Source: an uncultured Paracoccaceae bacterium (GTDB lineage Bacteria; Pseudomonadota; Alphaproteobacteria; Rhodobacterales; Rhodobacteraceae). From it: a stretch of DNA of 64,000 nt. The position numbers were made by a program, and so were the translations under genes. Numbering within the stretch: the first letter of the stretch is position 1; each line of letters opens with the position of its first letter. Below are positions 8,374 to 16,411 of this stretch, piece by piece. The notes beneath the pieces were generated by a model that had not been told where the DNA came from, did not search any database, and was given only the letters and a program-made list of their open reading frames with translations. The stretch covers positions 2,031,264 through 2,095,263 of the forward strand of contig CATOSU010000002.1 in the NCBI GenBank assembly GCA_951812615.1, in the 5' to 3' direction.

Positions 8374-9132
8374 ATGTTCCATCCTCCGCAAAGGATCTCC
8401 CCCGCTGCGTCTGCAGACGCGGCCAGCAGGGTGGCGGAACTGAATGACCGGTTCCGCCACCACTCGGCCACCGGGGTCATGCGCCACGGGCTGAGCACGC
8501 TGGGCGACGTTGCGCTGGTGTCCAGCTTCGGCGCGGAATCGGTGGTGTTGCTGCATATGCTGGCCGTCACCCGGCCGGATGTACCGGTGCTGTTCATCGA
8601 CACCCAGCTGCTGTTCACCGAAACGCTGGTCTATCAGCAGGAGCTGAGCGAGCGGCTGGGCCTGCAAAACGTGCGCGTGATCCGGGCGCGCCATCTGGAG
8701 CTGGCCGACCGCGACCGCGACCGCACCCTGCATCGGCGCGACACCGATGCCTGCTGTGCCCTGCGCAAAGTCGAACCGCTGCAAAACGCGCTGGCCGGGT
8801 ATGACGGCTGGATTACCGGGCGAAAACGGTTTCAGGGCGGCACCCGCCAGGCGCTGCAGTTCTTCGAATTGGAACCGGGCAGCGCCCGCGTCAAGGTCAA
8901 CCCGCTGGCGCACTGGGATCCGCAGGACGTGCAGACCTACATGGACGAAAACCGCCTGCCCCGGCATCCGCTGGTGGCGCAGGGGTATCCATCCATCGGC
9001 TGCATGCCCTGCACCTCGCCGGTGGCCGAGGGCGAAGACACCCGCGCCGGACGCTGGCGCGGCGAGGAAAAGGAAGAATGCGGCATTCACTTCGTGAACG
9101 GCCGGATGGTGAGAACGAAGGAACAGGTATGA
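8374..9132 (+). CDS. cysH: Assimilatory adenylyl-sulfate (APS) reductase, CysH family
   Basis: The 252-residue enzyme reduces activated sulfate to sulfite. It carries the cysteine pairs Cys127-Cys128 (ACCALRKVEPL) and Cys210-x2-Cys213 (GCMPCTSP) that bind a [4Fe-4S] cluster in APS-using members, and the catalytic Cys236 in EECGIH near the C-terminus. This makes APS, not PAPS, the likely substrate. The ATG at 8374 is 4 bases after cysI; the frame is open further upstream but that part overlaps cysI out of frame. Its stop overlaps the DUF934 start by 4 bases. Confidence 0.93.
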   Translation: MFHPPQRISPAASADAASRVAELNDRFRHHSATGVMRHGLSTLGDVALVSSFGAESVVLLHMLAVTRPDVPVLFIDTQLLFTETLVYQQELSERLGLQNVRVIRARHLELADRDRDRTLHRRDTDACCALRKVEPLQNALAGYDGWITGRKRFQGGTRQALQFFELEPGSARVKVNPLAHWDPQDVQTYMDENRLPRHPLVAQGYPSIGCMPCTSPVAEGEDTRAGRWRGEEKEECGIHFVNGRMVRTKEQV

Positions 9133-9503
9133 CCGTGATCGTAACCGACCGGGGCTTTGGCCCCGATGACCAGAGCGGGCAGGACATCGTTGATCTGGCG
9201 CCCGACGCCGAGCTGGCCGGGCTGCATGCCCGGCTGGGGGATCTGGCGCTGATACGGATCGATTTTCCCGGCTTTGCCGACGGGCGCGGTTTCACGCTGG
9301 CCCGGCGGCTGCGGCTGATGGGATACCGGGGCCGGCTGCGGGCCAGGGGCCACGTGCTGGCCGATCAGTACGCCATGGCGCGGCGTTCAGGGTTCGACGA
9401 GGTCGAGATCGACGACGCGCTGGCCGCGCGGCAGCCCGAAGCGCAATGGCTGCGGCGCGCGGACTGGCGGTCGAATGACTATCAGGCCCGCCTGCGCGGT
9501 TAA
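9129..9503 (+). CDS. DUF934 protein of sulfur assimilation
   Basis: The 124-residue protein starts with MTVIVTDRGFGPDD and contains the FADGRGFTLARRLR segment typical of DUF934, a small family usually encoded with cysH and cysI and thought to take part in sulfite reduction. The ATG overlaps the cysH stop by 4 bases (ATGA), indicating coupled translation. Biochemical role unknown. It is the last gene of the operon before an FNR-type box and fpr. Confidence 0.85.
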   Translation: MTVIVTDRGFGPDDQSGQDIVDLAPDAELAGLHARLGDLALIRIDFPGFADGRGFTLARRLRLMGYRGRLRARGHVLADQYAMARRSGFDEVEIDDALAARQPEAQWLRRADWRSNDYQARLRG

Positions 9504-9515
9504 ATCCCGCTTTCA

Positions 9516-9529
9516 TTGACCCAGATCAA
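9516..9529. promoter_or_regulatory. FNR/FnrL-type box upstream of fpr
   Basis: The 14-mer TTGACCCAGATCAA fits the FNR family consensus TTGAY-N4-ATCAA closely and is centred about 53 bases before the fpr ATG. In Rhodobacter relatives FnrL uses such sites. It suggests that fpr responds to oxygen (or that a CRP/FNR relative such as DnrD or NnrR acts here), separately from the cys operon. Confidence 0.6.
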
Positions 9530-9575
9530 CGCTTACTGAGAGGCGTCGGGGCATGAACCCGGCGATGAGTGTTCC

Positions 9576-10406
9576 ATGACCGAGATGCGCCCCGTGACTC
9601 AAGCTGCCGCCAAGAAGGTGCCCACCCTGCCCGACGCCCAGACCGTGACCCGTGTCGAGCACTGGACCGACCGCCTGTTTTCCTTCCGCGTGACGCGCCC
9701 CGCCTCGCTGCGGTTCCGGTCGGGCGAGTTCGTGATGATCGGGCTGCTGGGCGACAACGGCAAGCCGCTGCTGCGCGCCTATTCCATCGCCTCCCCGGCC
9801 TGGGACGACGAGCTGGAGTTTTATTCGATCAAGGTGCAGGACGGGCCGCTGACCTCGAAGCTGCAGCATATCCAGCCCGGCGACCAGATCATCCTGCGGC
9901 CGAAACCGGTTGGCACGCTGGTGCATGACGCGCTGTTGCCGGGAAAACGGCTGTGGTTTTTCGCCACCGGCACCGGGTTTGCACCCTTTGCGTCGCTGCT
10001 GCGCGAACCGGAAACCTATGAGAATTATGACGAGGTCGTCATCACCCATACCTGCCGCGACGTGGCCGAGCTGGAATATGGCCGCCGCCTGATCGAAGAC
10101 ATCCGGCAGGACGAATTGCTGGCCGAGCTGATCGGCGAAGGCTTTGCCGACAAGATCCGCTATTATCCCATCACCACCCGCGAAGAGAGCCCGAAGATGG
10201 GTCGGATCACCACGCTCCTGAAGGACGGCACGGTGTTTGCCGATCTTGGCATCGACGGCATTTCGCCGGACACCGACCGGGCGATGGTCTGCGGATCGCT
10301 GGGCTTCAACGTCGACATGAAAGAGGCGATGGAAGGGTTCGGCCTGCGCGAAGGCGCCAACTCGGACCCGGCAGAATATGTCGTCGAGAAAGCCTTCGTC
10401 GGGTGA
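9576..10406 (+). CDS. fpr: Ferredoxin--NADP+ reductase
   Basis: The 276-residue flavoenzyme exchanges electrons between NADPH and ferredoxin or flavodoxin. It has the FAD-binding RAYSIAS motif, the NADP-binding GTGFAPFASLLR segment and the C-terminal EYVVEKAFVG end typical of the bacterial subclass in alphaproteobacteria. It lies 72 bp after the cys operon in the same direction and could feed electrons via ferredoxin to the siroheme sulfite reductase. An FNR-type box upstream suggests oxygen-linked control. Confidence 0.93.
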   Translation: MTEMRPVTQAAAKKVPTLPDAQTVTRVEHWTDRLFSFRVTRPASLRFRSGEFVMIGLLGDNGKPLLRAYSIASPAWDDELEFYSIKVQDGPLTSKLQHIQPGDQIILRPKPVGTLVHDALLPGKRLWFFATGTGFAPFASLLREPETYENYDEVVITHTCRDVAELEYGRRLIEDIRQDELLAELIGEGFADKIRYYPITTREESPKMGRITTLLKDGTVFADLGIDGISPDTDRAMVCGSLGFNVDMKEAMEGFGLREGANSDPAEYVVEKAFVG

Positions 10407-10415
10407 GGCAGGTCT

Positions 10416-10470
10416 GAAAATTCGCAGAATTTTCGCGCATTCGGAAAGTTAGAAAATTCTGCGAATTTTC
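10416..10470. repeat. Perfect 19-bp inverted repeat downstream of fpr
   Basis: GAAAATTCGCAGAATTTTC at 10416-10434 is the exact reverse complement of the sequence at 10452-10470, with a 17-base loop. Each arm is itself a near-palindrome (GAAAATT...AATTTTC), so it can fold as one long hairpin or two small ones. It starts 9 bases after the fpr stop. It may act as a transcription stop or as a dispersed palindromic repeat. There is no clean T-run. Confidence 0.8.
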
Positions 10471-10475
10471 TGTGT

Positions 10476-10538
10476 GGGGGCGCTGCCCCCGTCTCGCCGA
10501 AGGCGAGCCTCCCCCGGAGTATTTCAGCAAAGATGAAG
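10476..10538 (+). repeat. REP-like GC-rich hairpin element with GGAGTATTT...TGAAG tail
   Basis: The element has a GGGGGC-GCT-GCCCCC hairpin (10476-10490), a second hairpin CTCGCC-GAA-GGCGAG (10493-10507), then a CCCCCGGAGTATTT box and the tail CAGCAAAGATGAAG. A related copy with the same 23-base tail design lies on the other strand at 35030-35100. It sits between the convergent genes fpr and the phytoene-synthase-like gene, as expected of an intergenic dispersed repeat. From memory such elements are common in Rhodobacteraceae. Confidence 0.65.
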
Positions 10539-10546
10539 GACGGGCG

Positions 10547-11311
10547 TCAGAACCGTCCGGTCAGGGCCTGCCGGATGAGCATGGCCTGTGATCGGGCCGG
10601 GCTGGGACGCAGCGATCCGGCCAGCACCTGTTCCGGATCCGATGCCGCGCGCCGCAGAACGTAACCTGCCTGCCAGGCCGGCAGCAATGCTGGCCGGGCG
10701 GCCTTGGGGATCGGTGCCCTGCGCGCCCGCGACAGGCGGTCCAGCGCGTCGCCCGCAAGCGCGGCGATCGCTGCGGGCCGCGGGTCTGGCAGCGGCTGGC
10801 GGCCGCGGGCCAGCCAGTCCGGCACCGCGAGGAACCAGTTTGCAAGTCCCGCCGCGTGGCCCACATCGCGCAGCGGCGCGGTGTGGGCCACGCCGAGACA
10901 GCGGGCGGCCACCACTGTCAGGTGGCCCGAGGTGTGATCGAGATACCTCACGAGATCCGGCAGATCGGAAAAGGGATCTGTATATATATCCCAGGATCTT
11001 GCGGCAACAAGTTCATCCAGAATTCGGGCTTCATCGGGGGCCAGGATCGCGGCCAGCGGGGTCACGACCTCGTGCCGGCGAACCGGCCGCCCGGCGGCGA
11101 TGTCAGCCAGTGTGTCGCGCCACCATTGCAGGCGCATTTCCGCGATCATCGGCTCCGCGGTCACCCATGGGGCGCGGGCCACTTCAGCGTTGAAGGCATA
11201 GAGCGGAAACAGGATGCGGCGTGCGGCCACCGGGGCTGCCATCGCCGCGCGAAACCGGTCGGGATCGGCCCGCTCCACCAGCGACGCGCAGTCTGTCGTG
11301 GCGTCAGACAT
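10547..11311 (-). CDS. Squalene/phytoene synthase family protein
   Basis: A 254-residue all-alpha protein with family landmarks (FPLYAFNAEVARAPW near the N-terminus, MRLQWWRDTLADI around residue 60). It is shorter than true phytoene or squalene synthases, and I do not see the two clear Asp-rich DxxxD motifs needed for prenyl diphosphate condensation. It therefore resembles the NDUFAF6-type members whose eukaryotic relatives help assemble respiratory complex I. No carotenoid genes are nearby. It probably heads no operon; a methyltransferase gene lies just upstream on the same strand (13 bp). Confidence 0.7.
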   Translation of the reverse strand: MSDATTDCASLVERADPDRFRAAMAAPVAARRILFPLYAFNAEVARAPWVTAEPMIAEMRLQWWRDTLADIAAGRPVRRHEVVTPLAAILAPDEARILDELVAARSWDIYTDPFSDLPDLVRYLDHTSGHLTVVAARCLGVAHTAPLRDVGHAAGLANWFLAVPDWLARGRQPLPDPRPAAIAALAGDALDRLSRARRAPIPKAARPALLPAWQAGYVLRRAASDPEQVLAGSLRPSPARSQAMLIRQALTGRF

Positions 11312-11323
11312 GTCTCGCCCTTC

Positions 11324-12037
11324 TCATGCTGCGGGCTCTGCGATGACCAGCAGATAACTGACCTCATCCGCGGCGGCGCGCCAGTTCGCAATCTCGGTTT
11401 CAGCGTCGCGGCAGGCCGCTTCGACCTGCTGGTTCGCGCCTGCTCTTCTCAGCCGGGCGATCCGCGTTTCCATCGGGTCGTAATAGGCCTGCCATGCCGG
11501 GCCAATGATGTCGCGTGTGCCCATGACGCGATACCCGGCCTGTGCGATTTGCTGCAGAACACCGTCGTGGTCCTGAACCGGTCCCTCTCCGGCCCAGAAC
11601 CGGCGGGCTGCGGCAGATGCGTCCTGCGCCAGCACCGGTTCACTGAAGGCGATGCACCCGCCCGGCGCCAGTTCCCTGCGCCAGCGTGCCAGCGCCGCGG
11701 TGATGCCGGCGAAATAGACCGCGCCGGCGCACCAGATCAGGTCGAAAGGGCCGTCGACCTCCAGCATGTCTGCCATCTGCACCTTCACGCGCGCGCCGAA
11801 ACCGGCAGTTCGCGCCCGGGCCGCGTCCACGAAATGGGGCACCATGTCGACGGCGAGGATGGCCGCGTCCGGCAGCGCCCGGGCAAGCGTGACGGTGTCA
11901 CCGCCGGGGCCACAGGCGGCATCCAGCACGTTTTGCGGCGCCGGGATCTGCGCCAGCGCCCAGTGCACGTCATCAGGCAGGCCCGGCCCCTCGCGCGGCA
12001 GGTCCCGGTGCACCTGAAAAAAAACGTCCCGGTCCAT
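11324..12037 (-). CDS. Class I SAM-dependent methyltransferase
   Basis: The 237-residue protein has the SAM-binding motif I VLDAACGPGGDTVTLA near residue 50 and an acidic motif II (ILAVDMVPHF). The later part reads like a small-molecule methyltransferase; the substrate cannot be told. The ATG at 12037 was chosen because the longer frame overlaps cimA and is Arg/Cys-rich. It starts 2 bases after the cimA stop and so is probably co-transcribed with cimA. Confidence 0.85.
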   Translation of the reverse strand: MDRDVFFQVHRDLPREGPGLPDDVHWALAQIPAPQNVLDAACGPGGDTVTLARALPDAAILAVDMVPHFVDAARARTAGFGARVKVQMADMLEVDGPFDLIWCAGAVYFAGITAALARWRRELAPGGCIAFSEPVLAQDASAAARRFWAGEGPVQDHDGVLQQIAQAGYRVMGTRDIIGPAWQAYYDPMETRIARLRRAGANQQVEAACRDAETEIANWRAAADEVSYLLVIAEPAA

Positions 12038-12039
12038 GC

Positions 12040-13659
12040 TCAGCCGCCGTTGCCGCGGGACAGTTTCCAGCGGATCGCATCCAGCAGCGCCTCGAAGGAG
12101 GCATCGACGATGTTCGACGACACGCCCACGGTTGACCACCGCATGCCCTGCCCGTCCGCGAAATCTATGATCACGCGGGTCACGGCCTCGGTCCCGCCAT
12201 TGGTGATGCGCACGCGGAAATCGGTCAGGCGGGTATCATCGATCCGCTTCTGGAACGGCCCCAGATCGGCACGGATCGCCTGCCACAGCGCGTTGACCGG
12301 TCCGTCATCCTGCATTTCCTGCGGGTGTTCGTTCTTGAAATAGCCGGTGCGCTTGGTGCCGTCGGTGAACTGAACGGTCACCACGGCCTCGGATTCCACC
12401 ACCACCTGCCCGCGGGCGTTGCGGCGGCGTTCCGAGATGACGCGGTAGCGTTCCACCTCGAAAGGTTCGGTCAGAAGGTTCAGTTCCTCGCGCGCCAGCA
12501 ATTCGAAGCTGGCCTGCGCGCTGTCATAGGCATACCCGTCATCTTCCTTCTGCTTGACCCGGTCGAGAATGCGTCCCAGCGCCGGGTCGCCCTTTTCGAC
12601 CTCCAGCCCGGCTTCGATCAGGCGGCGGCGCAGGTTCGACTGCCCGGCCTGGTTCGACATCGGGATGATGCGGGCATTGCCGACGGCGGCCGGGTCCACA
12701 TGTTCGTAGGTCGACGGATCCTTGATGATGGCGCTGGCATGAAGCCCGGCCTTGTGGGCAAAGGCGCTGGCGCCGACGTAAGCTGCCTGTTTCATCGGCA
12801 CCCGGTTCAGGATGTCGTCCAGCATGCGGCTGGTTTTCACCAGCCCGGCCAGCGCATCGGCGGTGATCCCGGTGTCATACCGGCTGCGGTAGGGTTCTTT
12901 CAGCAGCAGCGTCGGGATGATTGCGGTCAGGTTCGCGTTGCCACAGCGTTCGCCCAGCCCGTTCAGCGTGCCCTGAACCTGGCGCGCGCCGGAATCGACC
13001 GCGGCCAGCGTGCCGGCGACAGCATTTTCCGTGTCGTTATGGGTGTGTATGCCCAACTGCGACCCCGGGATCCCGGCCGCGATCACCTCAGCCGTGATAC
13101 GCCCGATCTCCTCCGGAAGCGCCCCGCCATTGGTGTCGCACAGCACGACCCACCGTGCGCCGGCCTCCAGCGCGGCGTTGAGCGCGGCGATGGCATAGTC
13201 CGGGTTGTCCTTGTAGCCGTCGAAGAAATGTTCGGCATCAAACAGCGCCTCGCGCCCCTGCGCCACGATATGCGCCATGGAGGCGCGGATGTTTTCGAGG
13301 TTTTCCTCCAGCGTGATGCCCAGCGCGTGGGTCACGTGGTAATCGTGGCTCTTGCCGACGAGACAGACCGTATCGGTGCCCGCGTTCATCACCGCCGCCA
13401 GCACCTCGTCATTGTCCGCTGAACGTCCGGCGCGCTTGGTCATGCCAAAGGCCGTCATTTTTGCCCGCGTCTTCGGGGCGGCGTCGAAAAATGCGCTGTC
13501 GGTGGGGTTGGCCCCGGGCCAGCCGCCCTCAACATAGTCGATGCCGAGGTCATCGAGCGCCCGCGCGATCTGCTGCTTTTCAGAGGTGGAGAACTGCACG
13601 CCCTGCGTCTGCTGGCCATCGCGCAGGGTGGTGTCGTAGAGGGAGAGGCGGTCTTTCAT
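12040..13659 (-). CDS. cimA: Citramalate synthase (LeuA/homocitrate synthase family)
   Basis: The 539-residue enzyme condenses pyruvate and acetyl-CoA to citramalate, a route to 2-oxobutyrate and isoleucine without threonine deaminase. It has the DRE-TIM signature DTTLRDGQQTQGVQFS at residues 9-24, the metal-binding GIHTHNDTENAVAG segment, and a C-terminal LeuA regulatory domain from about residue 400. The GGWPGANPTDSAFF segment near residue 41 fits CimA rather than isopropylmalate synthase. The ATG is preceded by GGAGG. A dehydratase-like gene at 18 kb is probably unrelated. Confidence 0.9.
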   Translation of the reverse strand: MKDRLSLYDTTLRDGQQTQGVQFSTSEKQQIARALDDLGIDYVEGGWPGANPTDSAFFDAAPKTRAKMTAFGMTKRAGRSADNDEVLAAVMNAGTDTVCLVGKSHDYHVTHALGITLEENLENIRASMAHIVAQGREALFDAEHFFDGYKDNPDYAIAALNAALEAGARWVVLCDTNGGALPEEIGRITAEVIAAGIPGSQLGIHTHNDTENAVAGTLAAVDSGARQVQGTLNGLGERCGNANLTAIIPTLLLKEPYRSRYDTGITADALAGLVKTSRMLDDILNRVPMKQAAYVGASAFAHKAGLHASAIIKDPSTYEHVDPAAVGNARIIPMSNQAGQSNLRRRLIEAGLEVEKGDPALGRILDRVKQKEDDGYAYDSAQASFELLAREELNLLTEPFEVERYRVISERRRNARGQVVVESEAVVTVQFTDGTKRTGYFKNEHPQEMQDDGPVNALWQAIRADLGPFQKRIDDTRLTDFRVRITNGGTEAVTRVIIDFADGQGMRWSTVGVSSNIVDASFEALLDAIRWKLSRGNGG

Positions 13660-13678
13660 TGGGCACCTCCGGTCACAA

Positions 13679-13809
13679 GGGCCGCGCCCGACCCTGGGTG
13701 GGCGCGGCCAACGCTTGTCGCGGGGCTCATCCTCGCCACACGCGCCACTGTGCTTCGGCGTGCGCCGATCGCCAAAGCGCCCTCCCGGGGGGAGGGTCGG
13801 GCGCGGCCC
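13679..13809. repeat. Nested inverted repeats between cysS and cimA
   Basis: A 17-base sequence (GGGCCGCGCCCGACCCT, 13679-13695) recurs as its exact reverse complement at 13793-13809. Inside it, GGCCGCGCCC (13680-13689) also pairs with GGGCGCGGCC (13700-13709) to form a local hairpin. Two alternative foldings are therefore possible in the 184-bp gap between cysS and cimA, both on the minus strand. This looks like an attenuator or terminator/antiterminator, or a GC-rich repeat. No T-run is present. Confidence 0.6.
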
Positions 13810-13843
13810 GGCGTTGCCGGGCTTGGAACCTCTCTTTGGGCGG

Positions 13844-15280
13844 TCATAGCAGGGTCTCCAGCTGGTCGCGTTTTAGATCAAGGCGGGCCGCAGCATGGGC
13901 TTCACGCCCACTTACAACACGAAGATCAATCCCAGCCCTGTCCGCAAGAGTTCGCAGATTGTCCGCTTCCGCGTATCTTCTCTCGCTACGCAATCCAGCC
14001 CATAATCCAGCTAGTTGCAGCAATTTGTTTTCAAGACTTTCGTCCTTGGATCCCTTGTAGCTAACTCCGATCGTCGTACTGCCCGAGGCATCAAGAGCTT
14101 TGTTTGACCTCCACCAATCACTCGTCGGCTGCAATCCAAGAAACTCGAGAGCTGAACGGAGTTCGTTTGGTTTTACCGCATTTGCCAGCGCGTGCAGATT
14201 CCCAATGACTTCAGGTGTATTTAAGTCGTCAGCGAGGAAGGGAACTGCCGAATGGAGACCAAATTCATCCGGTTCTTCGCCATCAATCATGGAGAACCAT
14301 TCAGCCAAAGTTTGCATTGCGTCATTTGATTTCTTTTCAGTCCAATCCATTGGACTTCTGTAATGCGTCGACAAAAACACAAACCGGATCACCTCCCCCG
14401 GCACGCCCTGATCCAGCAGATCCCGCACGGTGAAGAAATTGCCCAGCGATTTGGACATCTTCTTGCCTTCGACCTGCAACATCTCGTTATGCAGCCAGTA
14501 GCGCGCGAAATCACACCCCGGATGGGCGCATTTCGACTGCGCGATCTCGTTCTCATGATGCGGGAACATCAGGTCGTTGCCGCCGCCGTGGATATCAAAG
14601 CTGTCGCCCAGCAAGGCATGGCTCATTGCCGAGCATTCGATATGCCAGCCCGGGCGTCCCCGGCCCCAGGGGCTATCCCAGCCCGGCTGGTCGTCCGTCG
14701 ATGGCTTCCACAGCACGAAATCCATCGCGTTTCTCTTGTAGGGCGCGACCTCGACACGGGCGCCGGCGATCATGTCTTCGACCGAACGCCCCGACAGCGC
14801 GCCGTAATCCGGATCGGTCTCGACTGCGAACAGCACGTGACCTTCGGCGGCATAGGCGTGGCCCTTGTCGATCAGGCTTTCGATCATGGACACCATTTCC
14901 GTGATGTACTGAGTCGCGCGCGGTTCGCGGAATTGCGGGTCGTCGCGGTAATCCACGCCCAGCGCGGCCATGTCCTGATGGAACCAGTCCGCGGTCATCT
15001 GTGTCAGGTCGTCGATCTCGATGCCGCGCTCGGCGGCACGGTCGATGATCTTGTCCTCGACATCGGTGATGTTGCGTACATAGGTGACGTGTTCCGCCCC
15101 ATAGACCTGCTGCAGCAGGCGGTAGAGCACGTCGAACACCACCACGGGCCGCGCGTTGCCCAGATGCGCCCGGTCATAGACCGTCGGTCCGCAGACATAC
15201 ATGCGGACGTTTTCCGGGTTGATCGGTTCAAAGACCTCTTTGTGCCGGGTCTTTGTATTGTGCAACCGGATCTCGGTCAT
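13844..15280 (-). CDS. cysS: Cysteinyl-tRNA synthetase
   Basis: The 478-residue class I synthetase charges tRNA-Cys. It has the HIGH-type motif AHLGN within [15 protein letters not shown], the zinc/substrate region [31 protein letters not shown], split here as [10 protein letters not shown] and [16 protein letters not shown], and KKMSKSLGN before the C-terminal domain. The part encoded by about 13860-14385 (C-terminal third) has clearly lower GC and different codon choice than the rest, as if replaced by recombination. The frame is intact and the length normal. It converges with nothing; DUF1697 follows upstream on the same strand. Confidence 0.95.
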   Translation of the reverse strand: MTEIRLHNTKTRHKEVFEPINPENVRMYVCGPTVYDRAHLGNARPVVVFDVLYRLLQQVYGAEHVTYVRNITDVEDKIIDRAAERGIEIDDLTQMTADWFHQDMAALGVDYRDDPQFREPRATQYITEMVSMIESLIDKGHAYAAEGHVLFAVETDPDYGALSGRSVEDMIAGARVEVAPYKRNAMDFVLWKPSTDDQPGWDSPWGRGRPGWHIECSAMSHALLGDSFDIHGGGNDLMFPHHENEIAQSKCAHPGCDFARYWLHNEMLQVEGKKMSKSLGNFFTVRDLLDQGVPGEVIRFVFLSTHYRSPMDWTEKKSNDAMQTLAEWFSMIDGEEPDEFGLHSAVPFLADDLNTPEVIGNLHALANAVKPNELRSALEFLGLQPTSDWWRSNKALDASGSTTIGVSYKGSKDESLENKLLQLAGLWAGLRSERRYAEADNLRTLADRAGIDLRVVSGREAHAAARLDLKRDQLETLL

Positions 15281-15420
15281 GTGTCGTTTCCTCGCGCGCG
15301 TGCTCGCGGCGGGCTTAGCAACTTCAAATCGGAGTGGAAACAGAAGAACGGCCCGCCTGACGATGTCAGCAGGTAATGCAGCAGATAATGATGCAGATGC
15401 AGTTCATGACGCGTCAGCTA

Positions 15421-15954
15421 TCACGCCCCTGCGCCCGCGTCCAGCATTTCGCACAACGTGCCCACCGTGCGCAGGTTGCGCGCGGTCAGGTCCGCACCCA
15501 GCAGACGGGCAAATCGGTCCGCCAGTTTCGATCGGCCGAAACCGCCGGGTGTGTGCAGCCAGGCGATACGCCCTTCGACATGCAACCCGTCACCTGGCTC
15601 CCTGAACGTCTCAAACAGTTCGCAATCCGGTGCCGGGTCGTCAAACAGATAGGCAACATGCACCTGTCGCGGATCGTCGGGATCATACGGACAGCGGCCC
15701 AGACTGTTGCGCACGCCGTCAGCCTCCAGCACCAGAACCGGCACATCGACCCCCATCTGCGCCACCATCGCCGTGCGCAGCGCACCGGCCAACGCATCGG
15801 GCGCGCCACCGGCCTCAAACAGCAGGTTCCCCGAGGCGAGGTAGCTGCGCACGCAGCACCACCCGAGCCCGTCGGCCAGCGCCCGCAAATCGGCCATCAC
15901 CACCTTGTTGCCGCCCCCCACATTCACCCCGCGCAACAGCGCCACATATTGCAT
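15421..15954 (-). CDS. DUF1697 family protein
   Basis: This 177-residue protein starts with the DUF1697 hallmark MQYVALLRGVNVGGGNKVVMADLR, given here in parts as MQYVALLRGVNVGG and KVVMADLRALA, and has a second conserved segment SNLLFEAGG-like (YLASGNLLFEAG). Function is unknown; the family is widespread in bacteria. A longer frame upstream overlaps the divergent YjbR gene, so the ATG at 15954 was used. It is divergent from the YjbR gene with only 37 bp between starts. Confidence 0.85.
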   Translation of the reverse strand: MQYVALLRGVNVGGGNKVVMADLRALADGLGWCCVRSYLASGNLLFEAGGAPDALAGALRTAMVAQMGVDVPVLVLEADGVRNSLGRCPYDPDDPRQVHVAYLFDDPAPDCELFETFREPGDGLHVEGRIAWLHTPGGFGRSKLADRFARLLGADLTARNLRTVGTLCEMLDAGAGA

Positions 15955-15991
15955 GCTTGCCTCGCCTTCCAACTGCCGCCATTCTGACGGC

Positions 15992-16336
15992 ATGAGCCGC
16001 GAAACTGTCAATCGCATATGTGCCACACTGCCGGGTGCCGAACTGTCCGACCCGTGGGGCGGCGGCCATGACGCGTGGAAAGTGGGCGGCAAGATGTTCG
16101 CTTGTATCGGATCGGTCGGGGACGGGGTTTCGGTGAAAACCCCGGATGTCGAAACCGCATCGATGCTGATCGACGCCGGGGTGGGTGAGAAGGCCCCGTA
16201 TTTTCACCGCAGCTGGATCCGCCTGCCGTGGACCTGTGACACGGACGAGATGCGGCACCGGCTGGAACAATCCTACGACATCGTGCGCGCAGGCCTGACG
16301 AAGAAACTTCAGGCAACCCTGCCCGAACGGCGCTGA
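15992..16336 (+). CDS. MmcQ/YjbR family DNA-binding-like protein
   Basis: The 114-residue protein shows the YjbR/CyaY-like fold signature: MSRETVNRICATLPGAEL at the start, DPWGGGHDAWKVGGKMFACI in the middle and SYDIVRAGLTKK near the end. Members adopt a double-wing DNA-binding fold, but a cellular role is not established. It converges on the dimethylformamidase-like gene, with a row of three palindromes in the 75-bp gap. Confidence 0.85.
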   Translation: MSRETVNRICATLPGAELSDPWGGGHDAWKVGGKMFACIGSVGDGVSVKTPDVETASMLIDAGVGEKAPYFHRSWIRLPWTCDTDEMRHRLEQSYDIVRAGLTKKLQATLPERR

Positions 16337-16341
16337 CGGCG

Positions 16342-16407
16342 CGATTTCATCAATGAAATCGAATGGGATTTGTCGACAAATCCCAGCCGGAAAATTGATT
16401 TTCCGGC
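16342..16407. terminator. Three different perfect palindromes in a row between convergent genes
   Basis: In 66 bases lie CGATTTCAT-CA-ATGAAATCG (16342-16361), the 20-bp perfect palindrome GGGATTTGTCGACAAATCCC (16365-16384) and GCCGGAAAAT-TG-ATTTTCCGGC (16386-16407). They fill the gap between the YjbR gene and the convergent dimethylformamidase-like gene. They probably stop transcription in both directions. The three arms share no sequence with each other, although the third shares GGAAAAT/ATTTTCC with the repeat at 10416. Confidence 0.75.
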
Positions 16408-16411
16408 CCCT

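Noticed and set aside
10547..11311. A true phytoene synthase and thus a carotenoid cluster
   Set aside because: The protein is short and does not show both Asp-rich motifs, and no crt genes are nearby. An NDUFAF6-like role fits better.
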